A stretch of DNA of 38,566 bases from a virus, in IMG/VR virus record IMGVR_UViG_3300042296_000801, positions 1 to 38,566 of that record, one strand, 5' to 3'. Below are positions 6,127 to 15,968 of the stretch, one piece after another. The translations under genes and the position numbers were made by a program. The notes under the pieces were generated by a model. It did not search any database. It was given only the letters and a program-made list of their open reading frames with translations, and was not told where the DNA came from. Position 1 is the stretch's first letter; every line of letters begins with the position of its first letter.

Positions 6127-7995
6127 ATGGACACAAGTAAATACGAGAAGCAAATTGCTGATTCCCAACAAACTACAACTTCAGAAGAAATTCTAAAGGC
6201 TTATGGTATTACGGAATACACGGTTGAAGATTTAATTCGTGAATTCGAAGATGCGATTGCTTACAAAGTTGAACAAGCTCGTGTATTTAAAATTTTAGAT
6301 GCGGCAGACCATTCTGACATTTGGAAAATTTACAATAAAAAAATTCCAGCGTATTATCAAACTCCAACAAACAATCCAATCACTGTTATTAAAGAAGCAA
6401 CTAAAGCAAGCATTATGCCTACTGCTTATGCTGGCATGTTTAAACCAATGACTTTAGAAGGCAAAAAAATTGCAGACACAGCTAACCGTTATATGCAAAT
6501 GAAATGGCAAGCTGCTAGTATGGACTCTATTAATGCACAAGCTGGAGACTATGCGTTCTTGCACGGAACAGCAGGTGTTTTATTTGGATGGAACCAAAAT
6601 ATAATTGATGCTACTGATTACACTGGTTATTTTAATCAAAGTAAAAAATCACAGATTCAAGCTAAAGCACTTCACCCATCTAATTTATTTCCAGACCCAG
6701 GCGCTGCAAGTATTGATGAAGCTCAATTTTTATATATTGCAGAACGTAAAACAAAACAATTCTTAAAACAAATTGCTCGATTTAGTAATTCAATTGCTAA
6801 TATTGAATACTCTTCACAAAATATTGGACAACCTGACAGCAATTATATTTTAGACGAAGCTAAAAATGGAAGTAATAATGTTGTCACATTTATTACTGCT
6901 TATAAAAGATTAATGAGAATGAAGCCAGACCCAACTACTGGTGAAATGCGATTATATCCTTGCGTGGATATTATTTATATGGCAGGGCGTCACATCTTAG
7001 ATATTTCTAAAGACATTCAACCTTCAACTATTCCATTTGTTCCACTTTATGATGAAGAAATCCCAAATAATTTTTGGGGCATTTCTAAATGCTATAAAGT
7101 GTTAAGTTTAGTAATGAGCTTAAACGAAATTGATTCTATTCAAGCAACTTCAATTATTAAAAATCAAAACCCTGCACAGTTTATTAACGCAGCGTCAGGA
7201 TTAAACGTAGCAGAATATCAACGTAAAAAAGAAAATCCAGATAGAGCGTTTACTGTTAATGGTAACCCAACTCAAGTTGTATATACTGAAGCTCGTCCAG
7301 AAGTTTCTAGAGATTTGCTACAATTTAGAGAATATCTAATTCGTAGTATCCAAGAAGTTTCAGGAGTCGACCAAATATATTTAGGAAGTAGCTTTGGTTC
7401 AATTCAAACTACTGGTGGTGTTCAACAAGCTGTTAATCGTTCTACAATGCGAGACAGCGTTCGTATTAAAAACATAGATGTATTTATTCGCAAAGAAATA
7501 GAATTAATGTTACAATTCTATTTAGCAAATTTAAAAACTCCAGAAAATTTCTTTGCTAAACAAAATAACAGCCATGATGATATGGGTGTAAAAATGCGAT
7601 TTGACCCTATGGAATTAATTGGCAGAGAAGATATTGAAATCGTTGTAGAAAATGCTGCTCCTCGTACTACAGCTAGTTACGAAGAAGCTGCAATGAAATT
7701 AATGGAATTAGAAATGAAATACTCTCCTGCAGAAAAAGGATACCCAAGTATTATTACACCAGAAGAAGTAATTCAATGGTTAAATATACCTCAATCACAA
7801 CGTCAAGCTATTATCGACCGTATGGCTCTTCAATATCAAAACTTAAAACTTGAAGAGTATACAGCAGTTCTCACCGCCGTAGGCACATTGACTCAAGGTG
7901 GCATGCCTGTAGAACAAGCGGTGCAAGAAGTAGTTGCTCAAATCCAAGCGTCTACACTTGGGCAATTACCGGCAAAAAAGATGCCACAACAATGA
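6127..7995 (+). CDS. Portal (head-tail connector) protein
   Basis: At 622 residues, following TerL and preceding scaffold and capsid, this is the portal of a podovirus-type head: the dodecameric ring through which DNA enters and leaves. It has the usual portal texture: an N-terminal helical clip region, a long central alpha/beta region (SIQEVSGVDQIYLGSSFGSIQTTGGVQQAVNRST near residue 410, matching the 'sG(v/i)...G......sgvaiq' turn of portals), and a helical C-terminus rich in Gln/Ala. Ribosome binding site AGAGGAT lies upstream. A dispersed CTCACCGCC motif encodes Leu-Thr-Ala near the C-terminus. The identification rests on length, order and this pattern rather than on catalytic residues. 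Confidence 0.85.
   Translation: MDTSKYEKQIADSQQTTTSEEILKAYGITEYTVEDLIREFEDAIAYKVEQARVFKILDAADHSDIWKIYNKKIPAYYQTPTNNPITVIKEATKASIMPTAYAGMFKPMTLEGKKIADTANRYMQMKWQAASMDSINAQAGDYAFLHGTAGVLFGWNQNIIDATDYTGYFNQSKKSQIQAKALHPSNLFPDPGAASIDEAQFLYIAERKTKQFLKQIARFSNSIANIEYSSQNIGQPDSNYILDEAKNGSNNVVTFITAYKRLMRMKPDPTTGEMRLYPCVDIIYMAGRHILDISKDIQPSTIPFVPLYDEEIPNNFWGISKCYKVLSLVMSLNEIDSIQATSIIKNQNPAQFINAASGLNVAEYQRKKENPDRAFTVNGNPTQVVYTEARPEVSRDLLQFREYLIRSIQEVSGVDQIYLGSSFGSIQTTGGVQQAVNRSTMRDSVRIKNIDVFIRKEIELMLQFYLANLKTPENFFAKQNNSHDDMGVKMRFDPMELIGREDIEIVVENAAPRTTASYEEAAMKLMELEMKYSPAEKGYPSIITPEEVIQWLNIPQSQRQAIIDRMALQYQNLKLEEYTAVLTAVGTLTQGGMPVEQAVQEVVAQIQASTLGQLPAKKMPQQ
7870..7878 (+). repeat. CTCACCGCC dispersed motif
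   Basis: In frame as CTC-ACC-GCC (Leu-Thr-Ala) near the 3' end of the portal gene. Confidence 0.75.
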
Positions 7996-8009
7996 AATCA
8001 AAATAATAG

Positions 8010-8026
8010 TTGACAAAAAATGTCAA
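8010..8026. repeat. Dyad TTGACA-N5-TGTCAA, copy 2 (non-coding)
   Basis: TTGACAAAAAATGTCAA overlaps the -35 of the scaffold promoter. It is the only perfect copy outside a gene. Confidence 0.65.
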
Positions 8027-8038
8027 GTATTGTATAAT
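8010..8038 (+). promoter_or_regulatory. Perfect sigma-A-type promoter with overlapping dyad (scaffold/capsid)
   Basis: TTGACA (8010-8015), exactly 17 nt, TATAAT (8033-8038): a full consensus housekeeping promoter in the gap between portal and scaffold genes, with AGGAGG and ATG 8059 following. The -35 hexamer is also the left half of a perfect dyad TTGACA-AAAAA-TGTCAA (8010-8026), an operator-like arrangement. This is likely to boost scaffold and capsid expression. Confidence 0.85.
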
Positions 8039-8058
8039 GATTTATAGGAGGTTCATTA

Positions 8059-8841
8059 ATGAACGACGAAATCACTCAGCTTCCAGCGTTAGACGATGAA
8101 AGTGGATTGCAAAATTTACTGCAGCAAAAAGAAATGCAGTCAATTGGCATTGTGCCACAACCCACATCTCAACCTACGCAGGAACAACCAGCACCAGCTC
8201 CGGTCCAACAAGCTGCTGCTCAGCCTACACAAGGACCAACATACACTGAAGCTCAGGTACAAGCTATCTTGCAGCAATATGCTACAAGACAAACGGCTGG
8301 TTCACAACAACCGGTACCCCAACAACAATTTGCTCCGACTTCGCAATATAGCGAACGTCAAACGCAATTAGTTGTCGAAGCAATGCGACGTGGAATTCCT
8401 TTAGATAAAGTTGTGTCAGCTTTAAACAGTAACCGTCAAAACGGTTCACCAGACTATGCTCAACAACTAATGTCTAAGGTTAATGAATTACAGCAACGCT
8501 TCAATCAAATTGAAGAAAGTAAAATCTCTGAACAATTTGAATCAAAAATGACAGCTTTCGGAGGCAAGTTAAACTTGTCCGAACGAGACCTGTATACTTT
8601 CGGGACTAAAGCTTTGGAAAACGGGATTAATATTCTATACGTGAATGATATTGAAGCCGTATTTAGAGGATTATACCCAGAGCAATATGCATTGCGCATT
8701 CAAAGAGCTCAACCACAAGCGACGTCTCAAATCTACGGCGGTTCTAATGTAGGAACAACAAGTCAAGATACTGACAAATATGCACAGCAATACGCTGAGC
8801 AGTTCCTAAAGAACACTATGCCGAACTACTACAAAAAATAG
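8059..8841 (+). CDS. Scaffolding protein
   Basis: The 260-residue product is very rich in Gln, Pro and Ala in its first half (residues 33-115), then helical with coiled-coil potential (SKVNELQQRFNQIEESKISEQFESKM, about residues 138-163). It lies between portal and major capsid, the usual place of the internal scaffold that shapes the procapsid and then leaves. The family diverges too fast for motif matching; composition and order support the call. It has a strong AGGAGG site and its own consensus promoter. The low-complexity Gln/Pro region is typical of scaffolds. Confidence 0.8.
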   Translation: MNDEITQLPALDDESGLQNLLQQKEMQSIGIVPQPTSQPTQEQPAPAPVQQAAAQPTQGPTYTEAQVQAILQQYATRQTAGSQQPVPQQQFAPTSQYSERQTQLVVEAMRRGIPLDKVVSALNSNRQNGSPDYAQQLMSKVNELQQRFNQIEESKISEQFESKMTAFGGKLNLSERDLYTFGTKALENGINILYVNDIEAVFRGLYPEQYALRIQRAQPQATSQIYGGSNVGTTSQDTDKYAQQYAEQFLKNTMPNYYKK

Positions 8842-8863
8842 CTTTAGGAGGCTATAGAAAACA

Positions 8864-10615
8864 ATGAACGACATTCAGTTGATTAATAACACTGGCGTTT
8901 ATCGAAATCCTGCTCCAACGTCCCCACTTCAAGGGCAAAACGTTATGCAGCCAGCAGCGGTGTACAGCAAAATTATGCTACGTACAATCGAACTTGCTGA
9001 ATCTGATTTCGAATTCGCTAAACTAGCTGTTAAACGCAGCATGCCATCTAACAATGGTTCTAATGAAATTGTGTTTAAGCGCATGCTTTCGCTTGCTGCT
9101 CACACACAACCTTTAGTGGAAGGTATTCCACCAGCGTCAGACCAAGGACGCATGGTCGCTATTAAAGCAGCAACCAAACAATATGGTCGCTATATGGAAT
9201 TCACTGATAAAGTGGATTGGGCAGTTGTTGACCCCCTTATTTCTGAATACACACGTCAACTTTCGTTAAAAGTCCCTGAAACAAAAGACTTAATTGCGCA
9301 ACAAGCTCTATTAGCAGAATGCCAATTATTCTATGCCGCTGAAAAAGAAGTGAGCACTATTGATGGATTCCTCAAGCCAAAAGCTGGTGGAGATGTTACT
9401 CACATTAAATATCTTAGCCCAAACTCCTCGCCAACTATTGACGAATTCCGTAAAATCGTCTTGACGATGGAAGCTGCCAAAGTCCGTCCTATGATGGGCA
9501 AAAACTTCTTAGCGTTAGTCTCGTCAGCTGTCTACTTTGATTTAATTACTGACAAGCGCGTTCAAGAATTTATGAAATACCAACAAACTGGTCAACCATA
9601 TATGGATGACACTGTTGTTGACTTATTCAACCTCGCATTCCGTAAAGCTAAAACGATTAAAACCGATAACACTTTCGTGAATGGCGATGGCGTCACCAAG
9701 TTCCTTTATCACGTGACCACGTTCACTGGTACAGTGGGTAGCGTTGCTTACACTGCTGAATCCGCTAACGTTATTGCTGCTAAAAAGTGGGATGATGTTG
9801 CAGGGTCTGACAATATTATTGTTCAAGTCCTAAAAAAGCCTTTCCCAGCAGAAGCTACATTAACTAAGACTGCTTTCCTTGCTATGATTACTGGTTCAAT
9901 TGATGTCCTCAATGTCCACTACTCTTACGTGTTAGGCGAAGAAGCTTTATTCGAAATTTCCGTTGAAGGTCATGGTGCTCCTCAATTTATCAGTAAGCCA
10001 TTAGGCTCTGCTGGTGTTGCTGACCCATTAAACCAACGTCAATCTATTGGTTGGAAACTTGACTCTATTGGTTTCAAAGTTGCTAACCCAGACGCTGTTC
10101 AAGCCTACTTATCCGTTCCTACACAATACCGTATTACGATTCACAACCGTCCTGACTTAAAGAACGAGTTCACTGAATACGATTATGGTTATGTAAGCGC
10201 AGCTGGTAATTTTTATTGGCCAGAACAAGTCGTTCAATCTTTATTCTGGAATGGTTCTGCTAACGTGATTAAATATCTTGTTAAAGGTACGACTACCGAA
10301 GTTACGGCTCAAAAGTTGACAAAACTTGTCAAAGCTGTTGTTCCAGGACGTATTGATGCTAATGGTAAAAACCAAGTCATCGTTGGTGACTTGCCAACCA
10401 AAGCATATGCTTTATTATCAAACAAACTTGTGCGTTTCTTAGAAGACCAAGTGGTTCTTCACAGTGACGCTAAATTCTATATTAAAGGTTTGGCGGGCAC
10501 CGCGTCTGCTGAAGTCGTCGAACTCCCTGTCGTAATCACTGGTCAAACAGTTGTTAAAGGTGATGGTTCAGGTACAGAAACTCGCACTGTATTAGTTGAC
10601 AAAATCGAAGACTAA
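8864..10615 (+). CDS. Major capsid protein
   Basis: This 583-residue protein follows the scaffold and has more balanced, C-ending codons than its neighbours (GTC, ATC, TTC, AAC), as expected of the most abundant virion protein. The N-terminus (AVYSKIMLRTIELAESDFEFAKLAVKRSMPSNNGSNEIVFKRMLSLA...TQPLVEGIPP) has the pattern of the N4 gp56-like group of HK97-fold capsid proteins: a long helix, then a 'probably basic strand', then 'L.EG..P'. The region after about residue 250 and the C-terminal 120 residues look like inserted or appended surface domains, making it longer than a minimal capsid subunit. The AGGAGG site is 13 nt from the ATG. Confidence 0.85.
   Translation: MNDIQLINNTGVYRNPAPTSPLQGQNVMQPAAVYSKIMLRTIELAESDFEFAKLAVKRSMPSNNGSNEIVFKRMLSLAAHTQPLVEGIPPASDQGRMVAIKAATKQYGRYMEFTDKVDWAVVDPLISEYTRQLSLKVPETKDLIAQQALLAECQLFYAAEKEVSTIDGFLKPKAGGDVTHIKYLSPNSSPTIDEFRKIVLTMEAAKVRPMMGKNFLALVSSAVYFDLITDKRVQEFMKYQQTGQPYMDDTVVDLFNLAFRKAKTIKTDNTFVNGDGVTKFLYHVTTFTGTVGSVAYTAESANVIAAKKWDDVAGSDNIIVQVLKKPFPAEATLTKTAFLAMITGSIDVLNVHYSYVLGEEALFEISVEGHGAPQFISKPLGSAGVADPLNQRQSIGWKLDSIGFKVANPDAVQAYLSVPTQYRITIHNRPDLKNEFTEYDYGYVSAAGNFYWPEQVVQSLFWNGSANVIKYLVKGTTTEVTAQKLTKLVKAVVPGRIDANGKNQVIVGDLPTKAYALLSNKLVRFLEDQVVLHSDAKFYIKGLAGTASAEVVELPVVITGQTVVKGDGSGTETRTVLVDKIED
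10316..10332. repeat. Dyad TTGACA-N5-TGTCAA, copy 3
   Basis: TTGACAAAACTTGTCAA is a 7+7 perfect dyad around 3 nt, inside the capsid gene, in frame as Leu-Thr-Lys-Leu-Val-Lys. Confidence 0.6.
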
Positions 10616-10636
10616 TGATTAACGGAGGAAACAATC

Positions 10637-11236
10637 ATGTCTGAAAAATCTCTCACAAACAAAGAAGCTATCGCTAATGCTGAGAGTAGCGGTGGCCCGA
10701 TTGCAACCTCCGGTGCAGAAAGAATTAAGGTAGCTGGGAAACTGGCTACCGACAATTCTATTTCACAAGCACTGGATGCTGTCATGAAGGAAAATGCTGC
10801 TTTAAAACAGCAAATCACCAATACGTCGGCACAAGCGTCTATTAACCAAATGGCAGAAGCTTTTACAAAAGCTATCTCGTCCATGAAGCCCGAACAGCCG
10901 TCTATTGATACGAACAATCGTGTCAATTCTACCTCTAGTCTTACTAACCGTTTAGATGCAAGCAAAGTCGATGGTCGCGGTTTAATGGAAGCTCAAGAAA
11001 CGCTTATGGCGTTTAAGAGCGAACCAAAAATGCCAATCTCTATTCCACGAAGCTTATCCACATCTGTCGGTCCGTTTTTATCAGTCACCGTTAATGGTGT
11101 CCGTGTTGCAATTCCTTGTGATGGTACTACGTACTACATTAATCGTACCCATTATGAGCACGCTCGTGAACGAATTGCTAAATTAGATTTAATTGGTGCT
11201 GACACTAGTCCTGATATTAAGACTACGTTGGGCTAA
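10637..11236 (+). CDS. Hypothetical virion-block protein after the capsid (199 aa)
   Basis: The start is supported by CGGAGG 8-10 nt upstream. The N-terminal two thirds is low in hydrophobics, Ser/Ala/Asn-rich, with a short helix that could coil (SISQALDAVMKENAALKQQI, about residues 39-58). The C-terminal 65 residues are a compact-looking domain (LSVTVNGVRVAIPCDGTTYYINRTHYEHARERIAKLDLIG) with beta strands and a helix. That domain resembles in layout small phage head or decoration proteins that end in a 'YxINxxHxxxxRER' helix, but I cannot name a family. A terminator-like hairpin follows. Likely a minor head or head-completion protein, by position. Confidence 0.65.
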   Translation: MSEKSLTNKEAIANAESSGGPIATSGAERIKVAGKLATDNSISQALDAVMKENAALKQQITNTSAQASINQMAEAFTKAISSMKPEQPSIDTNNRVNSTSSLTNRLDASKVDGRGLMEAQETLMAFKSEPKMPISIPRSLSTSVGPFLSVTVNGVRVAIPCDGTTYYINRTHYEHARERIAKLDLIGADTSPDIKTTLG

Positions 11237-11243
11237 CTAAATA

Positions 11244-11284
11244 GGAAGGGCCCTAGCTTTCCCTCCTTTCACTAGGGCCTTTCC
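11244..11284 (+). terminator. Strong stem-loop after the capsid genes
   Basis: Stem GGAAGGGCCCTAG (11244-11256) pairs with CTAGGGCCTTTCC (11272-11284), with one G-T pair over 13 positions and a pyrimidine-rich 15-nt loop. It is the strongest hairpin of the virion block, but there is no T run after it. It may be a partial terminator or an mRNA-end stabiliser that raises capsid mRNA relative to tail genes. Confidence 0.65.
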
Positions 11285-11304
11285 AATATATAAAAGAGGT
11301 ATAA

Positions 11305-12087
11305 ATGAGAATTACTGTTGACGAAGTAGTTTCTAAAATTAATAAAAGATTAAATTTTCCAGGATTTGCGTTTGAAGATATGGACGTGTACTTTGACCAA
11401 TCAGTGTCAGAAATTAACACGTTAATGCACATTGGTATTAAACCTATTACTAAACTAGTAACAGATTATGCTAATTCGCAATTAAATATCCCAAACGTTG
11501 TTTTATTAACTTCAGAACCCACTTCCCCAGTAGCATTACCTACTACATCAGCAGGTGATACTAATGTATATTATTTTGACATTTCTACAAACAAGTATAT
11601 GTTAAAAGTAGCAGGTGCTCCTGTTTATACTGCTTTTGATGACCTATATGGAGTTTACATTGATTACACAACTCAAAAGTCTAAATACTTTCAAGCATGG
11701 AAAGTAAATGGATTACCGTTTTGGTTCCCAGACCGTAATCACAACCCATTAGAATTTAACCTTGGTTTATATTTACCTATTGATTGGGTTACTTTATTTT
11801 TAGTGCCATACGTCTGTGCAGCACTAAGTACTAGAGATGGTGGTAACGCAACTGCATTTCAAGATGAATTTATTCAAGGATTTAATCAATTAAAATCTAA
11901 CTACGATGTTCCTTCATTTGCCAGACTTAACGAAGTAGCTGGAGATGAAGTGTACGCAGAAGATGTAGAAGCAAGTATTAACGACCCAAGATTTGCGCAA
12001 ATTATAGTACCTACTAGAGCCATTAAAGGATTCATGAGAATTCCTGATGGTTTAGAAGCAACATACTTTTATACTAAAGGTTGGTAA
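11305..12087 (+). CDS. Head-to-tail adaptor (tail tubular A-like)
   Basis: The 260-residue product lies between the capsid genes and the giant nozzle gene, the place of T7 gp11-like adaptors that bind the portal and seat the tail. The N-terminal helical segment (MRITVDEVVSKINKRLNFPGFAFEDMDVYFDQSVSEINTLM) resembles the first helices of adaptor proteins. A later segment (GLYLPIDWVTLFLVPYVCAALSTRDGG...FQDEFIQGFNQL) matches the helical 'P......lv.ya.a.l....g......e...~y.~l' pattern of the family. The AGAGGT site is 6 nt from the ATG. Good by order and texture, without catalytic residues to test. Confidence 0.75.
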   Translation: MRITVDEVVSKINKRLNFPGFAFEDMDVYFDQSVSEINTLMHIGIKPITKLVTDYANSQLNIPNVVLLTSEPTSPVALPTTSAGDTNVYYFDISTNKYMLKVAGAPVYTAFDDLYGVYIDYTTQKSKYFQAWKVNGLPFWFPDRNHNPLEFNLGLYLPIDWVTLFLVPYVCAALSTRDGGNATAFQDEFIQGFNQLKSNYDVPSFARLNEVAGDEVYAEDVEASINDPRFAQIIVPTRAIKGFMRIPDGLEATYFYTKGW

Positions 12088-12089
12088 TT

Positions 12090-15000
12090 ATGGCTTTAAA
12101 AAGAAGACGTAATGGCAACTCTGGAAGTATAGATTCTGCTAGAACCTCTAGCTATTCTGCTGTCAGAGGAATTAGACGTATTGATAGCCCTACTGATAAG
12201 TCAGGTGTTTTTACTGTTAAAAACTTTGATGTAGATGATGACCGTTCTTTAATCTTAAGAGACCCAATTTTACTTTATAAAAACAAACCTGCAGGAGTTA
12301 CTGGAACATTCTATAAAGTAGTGTATTCTTTTGACGGAAATCGTTTAAATGATTTATACATTACTAGTAATGGTATTTATAATAGCACTGGAACTTTAGT
12401 ACCCATTAAATACAAAGATGTTTATGGTAAAGAAAACATTTTAGTTTATAATGCTAATTTATCTAGCGCATATAATTACAAAATTAATGATACTGTTACA
12501 TATTCTAATTTTTCCACATCTACTATTATTAATAACATTGAAGTAAAACTTCCAGATGGATATATTGGAAGTAGATTTGTTAAACATACAATTGTAGATA
12601 ATCAACATGTATTAGAAGCTCTCATACCTACAGAAATTAACTTAAATAAAACATCTGAAGGCGAAGGTATTATTTTTAATCCTAATTTTTATAATGATGT
12701 GTTTCAAGACGTTAGAGATAATTACAGCTCTCAAACATTTGACGTGTTAGGTATTTTGCAATATGTATTATACGACCACGTTACCAAAAAAGTAATTGCT
12801 ACTCAATTAAACAATTTAAATATAGAAACTTTGCTTAGAAGTAAAGCAAACCCAAGATATACTATTGCCGCATCAGTTCCAGAAGGTACTGGAATATATT
12901 TAAAAGCATTTGTTAACATTAAAAAGTACCCTAAAACTAAAATATATTGTTCTTGGGAAGAAACTATTGACGGCGTTAATTATAACACCTGTCCTGAATT
13001 TAAAACTAAATTTGCTAACTATTTAATTAATTTAAAAGTTAGAAAAGATGAAGTAGATGTAACATCAGAATTAAAAAGCATTAATGTTACTCCATTTGAA
13101 TTATTTTCAGATGCAGATAATGTTTTAAATAGACCAGATGTTTTATTTGTAAAATCGGATAACAAAACACGTAGATTTGTGGTATATGCTTTACCTAGTT
13201 ATGAAATTATTGAAGGTAAAGAAAATAAAACTTACATTCAAGATTTAAAAACTACACCTTCTACTGCAACTAATAGAAGTAGCGATTTAGGTATCAATAC
13301 TAATGACCTTAGACCTTATAGTTTTTCTTCTTATAATCCTATAAGCAATAGCGATTTAGAAGAAAGATTTAAAGTATTTTTAGATACTGGTTTAACTACT
13401 TTACCTCTTTTAAGCGTAGCACAAAATGAAGCTATTAGAAAAACTAAAAACAATTTGCAAGAAATTAGTGTTTTACAAGAAGATAAAACTACACAATATA
13501 CTTTAGAAGGAAATAATTGGTTTATTCGTGCTGAAATAGAATATCAAGCAGGATACCCAGGAGCTCCAAGCCCAAACATTAGATTTGAATATTTAAGAAA
13601 AAGTGGAACTTCTACAACTTTATTAGATTCAAGTATTGAAACTGTAACAGTAGAATTTCCTAATATTCCTCATAAAATTAAAAACCTTTACGTTACTAAT
13701 TGGAAAAAATTACCCTGGGCAGTGTTTCCTTGGAATATTAAAACTAAAACTTCAGGGTCTGAAATTACAAATGAACCGTCTAAATTAAATACCGGTATAA
13801 ATGGTAATAGTACTTTATATGGAGACTTTACAGAAATTAATCCTACATTAGATGTGATTAAAGAAGACCAATATAAAATTTATGGGCTAAGCTCAAAAAG
13901 TATTAAAAAACAAGATTATATTAATTCTAGCTTAAGTGGATTTACTTTATCAAATATAAATGAAATTGACCACAATGCTTTTAATGCTAATTTAGAAGTA
14001 GATGGTTTTAATATTAGTTTTAACAACTCTATTTATCAAAGCTATGAAATAGTAAGCAGTCCTGTTATTGCTACAAAAATAGCAGATACTATTTCTGGAC
14101 AATATGTTTCTTCTCTTCATACTTTAAGCACAATTGATAATATATTTTCAAACTTAGCAGTATTTACTAAACCAAACTATGCTTTACTTAACAAAAATAA
14201 TTTAAATGTTATTAGTGTTCCTAAACAAGAAGTAAACATTTCTAAAGTTTATAACACTGATGTTTACAATAACGTAATGCAAAACTCAGGGTTAACATTA
14301 AAATCTATTACAACTATGATTGAGCAACCATATGTTACTTGGTTAAATCTTTTATCTGTAAGTACAGATATTGAATCTAGAAACTCTAGAATAACTGATG
14401 TTAATTATGGGCATTATTATAGTCTATTAGGAAGAGAAGGAAGTACTTCTTTAACAGATGAATTTATTACTGTAGATACGGTACTTAAAGTTAAAGAAGT
14501 AGGTAATTTTGCAGTGTCAACTCAATTAACTGTAGAAAGACCTAATGTTAAAAGTTTTTATGACAGTTGCTACACTGTTAAAAATAAATCTGAATTTGTT
14601 TACGAAGATGCTAAAAAAGTATTTTATTTTACAAGCTATCCTGCTTCTTCTGTAAATTACCATAGAAGTGGTAATGAATACGAATATGTGGTAGGAACTA
14701 GCGTTCATTCTTTATTATTTAAAGGTAGTCATATAGCTTATATAAATAGAAATCAAATTAATAACATAAAAACTGTAAGTTTTTTAGAAACTGCAAGTCT
14801 TTTATCAAACGAAGTAGTTGTAGATAATGTGGTTATTGAAAAACCAAGTAAAGCTTTAGGATTATTAAATTATAAAAAAGCACTATACGCTTTTGGAAAC
14901 TCCGGATTTAAAAATAACATTTTAGTTTCTAAAACAGATTCATTTGAATTTCCTTTAACTAATGTATTAGACTTAGATGCTAGTCAAGATAACAAAGTTA

Positions 15001-15968
15001 ACAGCTTGGTTCCTTGGAGAGACTATTTAATTGCAGCAACTAATAATGCTATTTATTTAATTACTAAAATAAACAATGGTTTTACAAATAAAGCTGTTAA
15101 TACCTTTACAGGGGTTTCAGAAGTTGATAGAAATACTTTAATGCCTATTTTAAATGGGTTACTATTTAAAAATGGTAGCAAGATATTTTCATTATCTCCA
15201 AATCCAAATTCATCAGTAGATTCTATATTGAGCATATCTGAGTTGTCCAAACCTGTAGGAGAATTATTAAACTTAGAACCTTTAGATACTATTGGATTTA
15301 CTACTGAAACATATTACGGTATATTTTTGACACTTTCTGACAAAACATTATTAATAAAATATGATTATGGGACTAGAGTGTTTACTTTAATGGAATACAC
15401 AATTAGAGTTAAACAAGTGTTTATTGATAATATTCAAAACATTATTATTACAGATATTAATGGTAAACAATACTACTTTAATAAAAAGTTCCCAGATGCT
15501 TTTGTGGATATTATCGGATACGGTGACGTTTTAAATGTAGAATATCCATTAATCGGGGAACTCACCGCCGTGACTCCTATTTCGTTTGAAATTGATAGCG
15601 GTGAAAAGTCAGATGACATGGGGTATGAAAAGAACTTTGTTGAAACTAGAATTACATTTGGTTTAAAGAGTTCTAAAGAAGTAATACCTGTTACATTAGA
15701 CGTATACACAGATGGACATAAACAAATAGCTCACAAAGCTGTAGAAACTGATTCTCCGTTTTGGAATGATAGTCTAGATGATTTAGCTGTTTTAAATACT
15801 GGATTTGACACAAATAACTCACAGATTATTAATACCTTAAAAGAATTACGTATTAGACACCATGGTTTTGGTAAAACTCTTAGACACGTTATTACAGGAA
15901 ACAGCGTTACTAAATTTAAAATTTATGTGGTATATTATAAATATAGAACATTACCAGGAGAAGAATAA
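12090..15968 (+). CDS. Very large tail nozzle protein (tail tubular B-like, 1292 aa)
   Basis: I start at ATG 12090 (MALKRRRNGNSGS); an upstream TTG at 12081 would overlap the adaptor gene. After a basic N-terminus comes IRRIDSPTDKSGVFTVKNFDVDDDRSLILRD, and the long body is beta-rich. A C-terminal half has propeller-like repeats (VPWRDYLIAATNNAIYLITK, LMPILNGLLFKNGSKIFSLS, ETYYGIFLTLSDKTLLIKYDYGTRVFTLME), as in nozzle proteins with a beta-propeller. T7 gp12 is about 800 residues, so this is much longer. The C-terminal region contains a CTCACCGCC motif (Leu-Thr-Ala). Codon use is strongly A/T-ending. It is the tube tip that gates DNA and anchors fibres. Confidence 0.75.
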   Translation: MALKRRRNGNSGSIDSARTSSYSAVRGIRRIDSPTDKSGVFTVKNFDVDDDRSLILRDPILLYKNKPAGVTGTFYKVVYSFDGNRLNDLYITSNGIYNSTGTLVPIKYKDVYGKENILVYNANLSSAYNYKINDTVTYSNFSTSTIINNIEVKLPDGYIGSRFVKHTIVDNQHVLEALIPTEINLNKTSEGEGIIFNPNFYNDVFQDVRDNYSSQTFDVLGILQYVLYDHVTKKVIATQLNNLNIETLLRSKANPRYTIAASVPEGTGIYLKAFVNIKKYPKTKIYCSWEETIDGVNYNTCPEFKTKFANYLINLKVRKDEVDVTSELKSINVTPFELFSDADNVLNRPDVLFVKSDNKTRRFVVYALPSYEIIEGKENKTYIQDLKTTPSTATNRSSDLGINTNDLRPYSFSSYNPISNSDLEERFKVFLDTGLTTLPLLSVAQNEAIRKTKNNLQEISVLQEDKTTQYTLEGNNWFIRAEIEYQAGYPGAPSPNIRFEYLRKSGTSTTLLDSSIETVTVEFPNIPHKIKNLYVTNWKKLPWAVFPWNIKTKTSGSEITNEPSKLNTGINGNSTLYGDFTEINPTLDVIKEDQYKIYGLSSKSIKKQDYINSSLSGFTLSNINEIDHNAFNANLEVDGFNISFNNSIYQSYEIVSSPVIATKIADTISGQYVSSLHTLSTIDNIFSNLAVFTKPNYALLNKNNLNVISVPKQEVNISKVYNTDVYNNVMQNSGLTLKSITTMIEQPYVTWLNLLSVSTDIESRNSRITDVNYGHYYSLLGREGSTSLTDEFITVDTVLKVKEVGNFAVSTQLTVERPNVKSFYDSCYTVKNKSEFVYEDAKKVFYFTSYPASSVNYHRSGNEYEYVVGTSVHSLLFKGSHIAYINRNQINNIKTVSFLETASLLSNEVVVDNVVIEKPSKALGLLNYKKALYAFGNSGFKNNILVSKTDSFEFPLTNVLDLDASQDNKVNSLVPWRDYLIAATNNAIYLITKINNGFTNKAVNTFTGVSEVDRNTLMPILNGLLFKNGSKIFSLSPNPNSSVDSILSISELSKPVGELLNLEPLDTIGFTTETYYGIFLTLSDKTLLIKYDYGTRVFTLMEYTIRVKQVFIDNIQNIIITDINGKQYYFNKKFPDAFVDIIGYGDVLNVEYPLIGELTAVTPISFEIDSGEKSDDMGYEKNFVETRITFGLKSSKEVIPVTLDVYTDGHKQIAHKAVETDSPFWNDSLDDLAVLNTGFDTNNSQIINTLKELRIRHHGFGKTLRHVITGNSVTKFKIYVVYYKYRTLPGEE
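15561..15569 (+). repeat. CTCACCGCC dispersed motif
   Basis: In frame as CTC-ACC-GCC (Leu-Thr-Ala) in the nozzle gene. It stands out in an otherwise A/T-ending codon context. Confidence 0.75.
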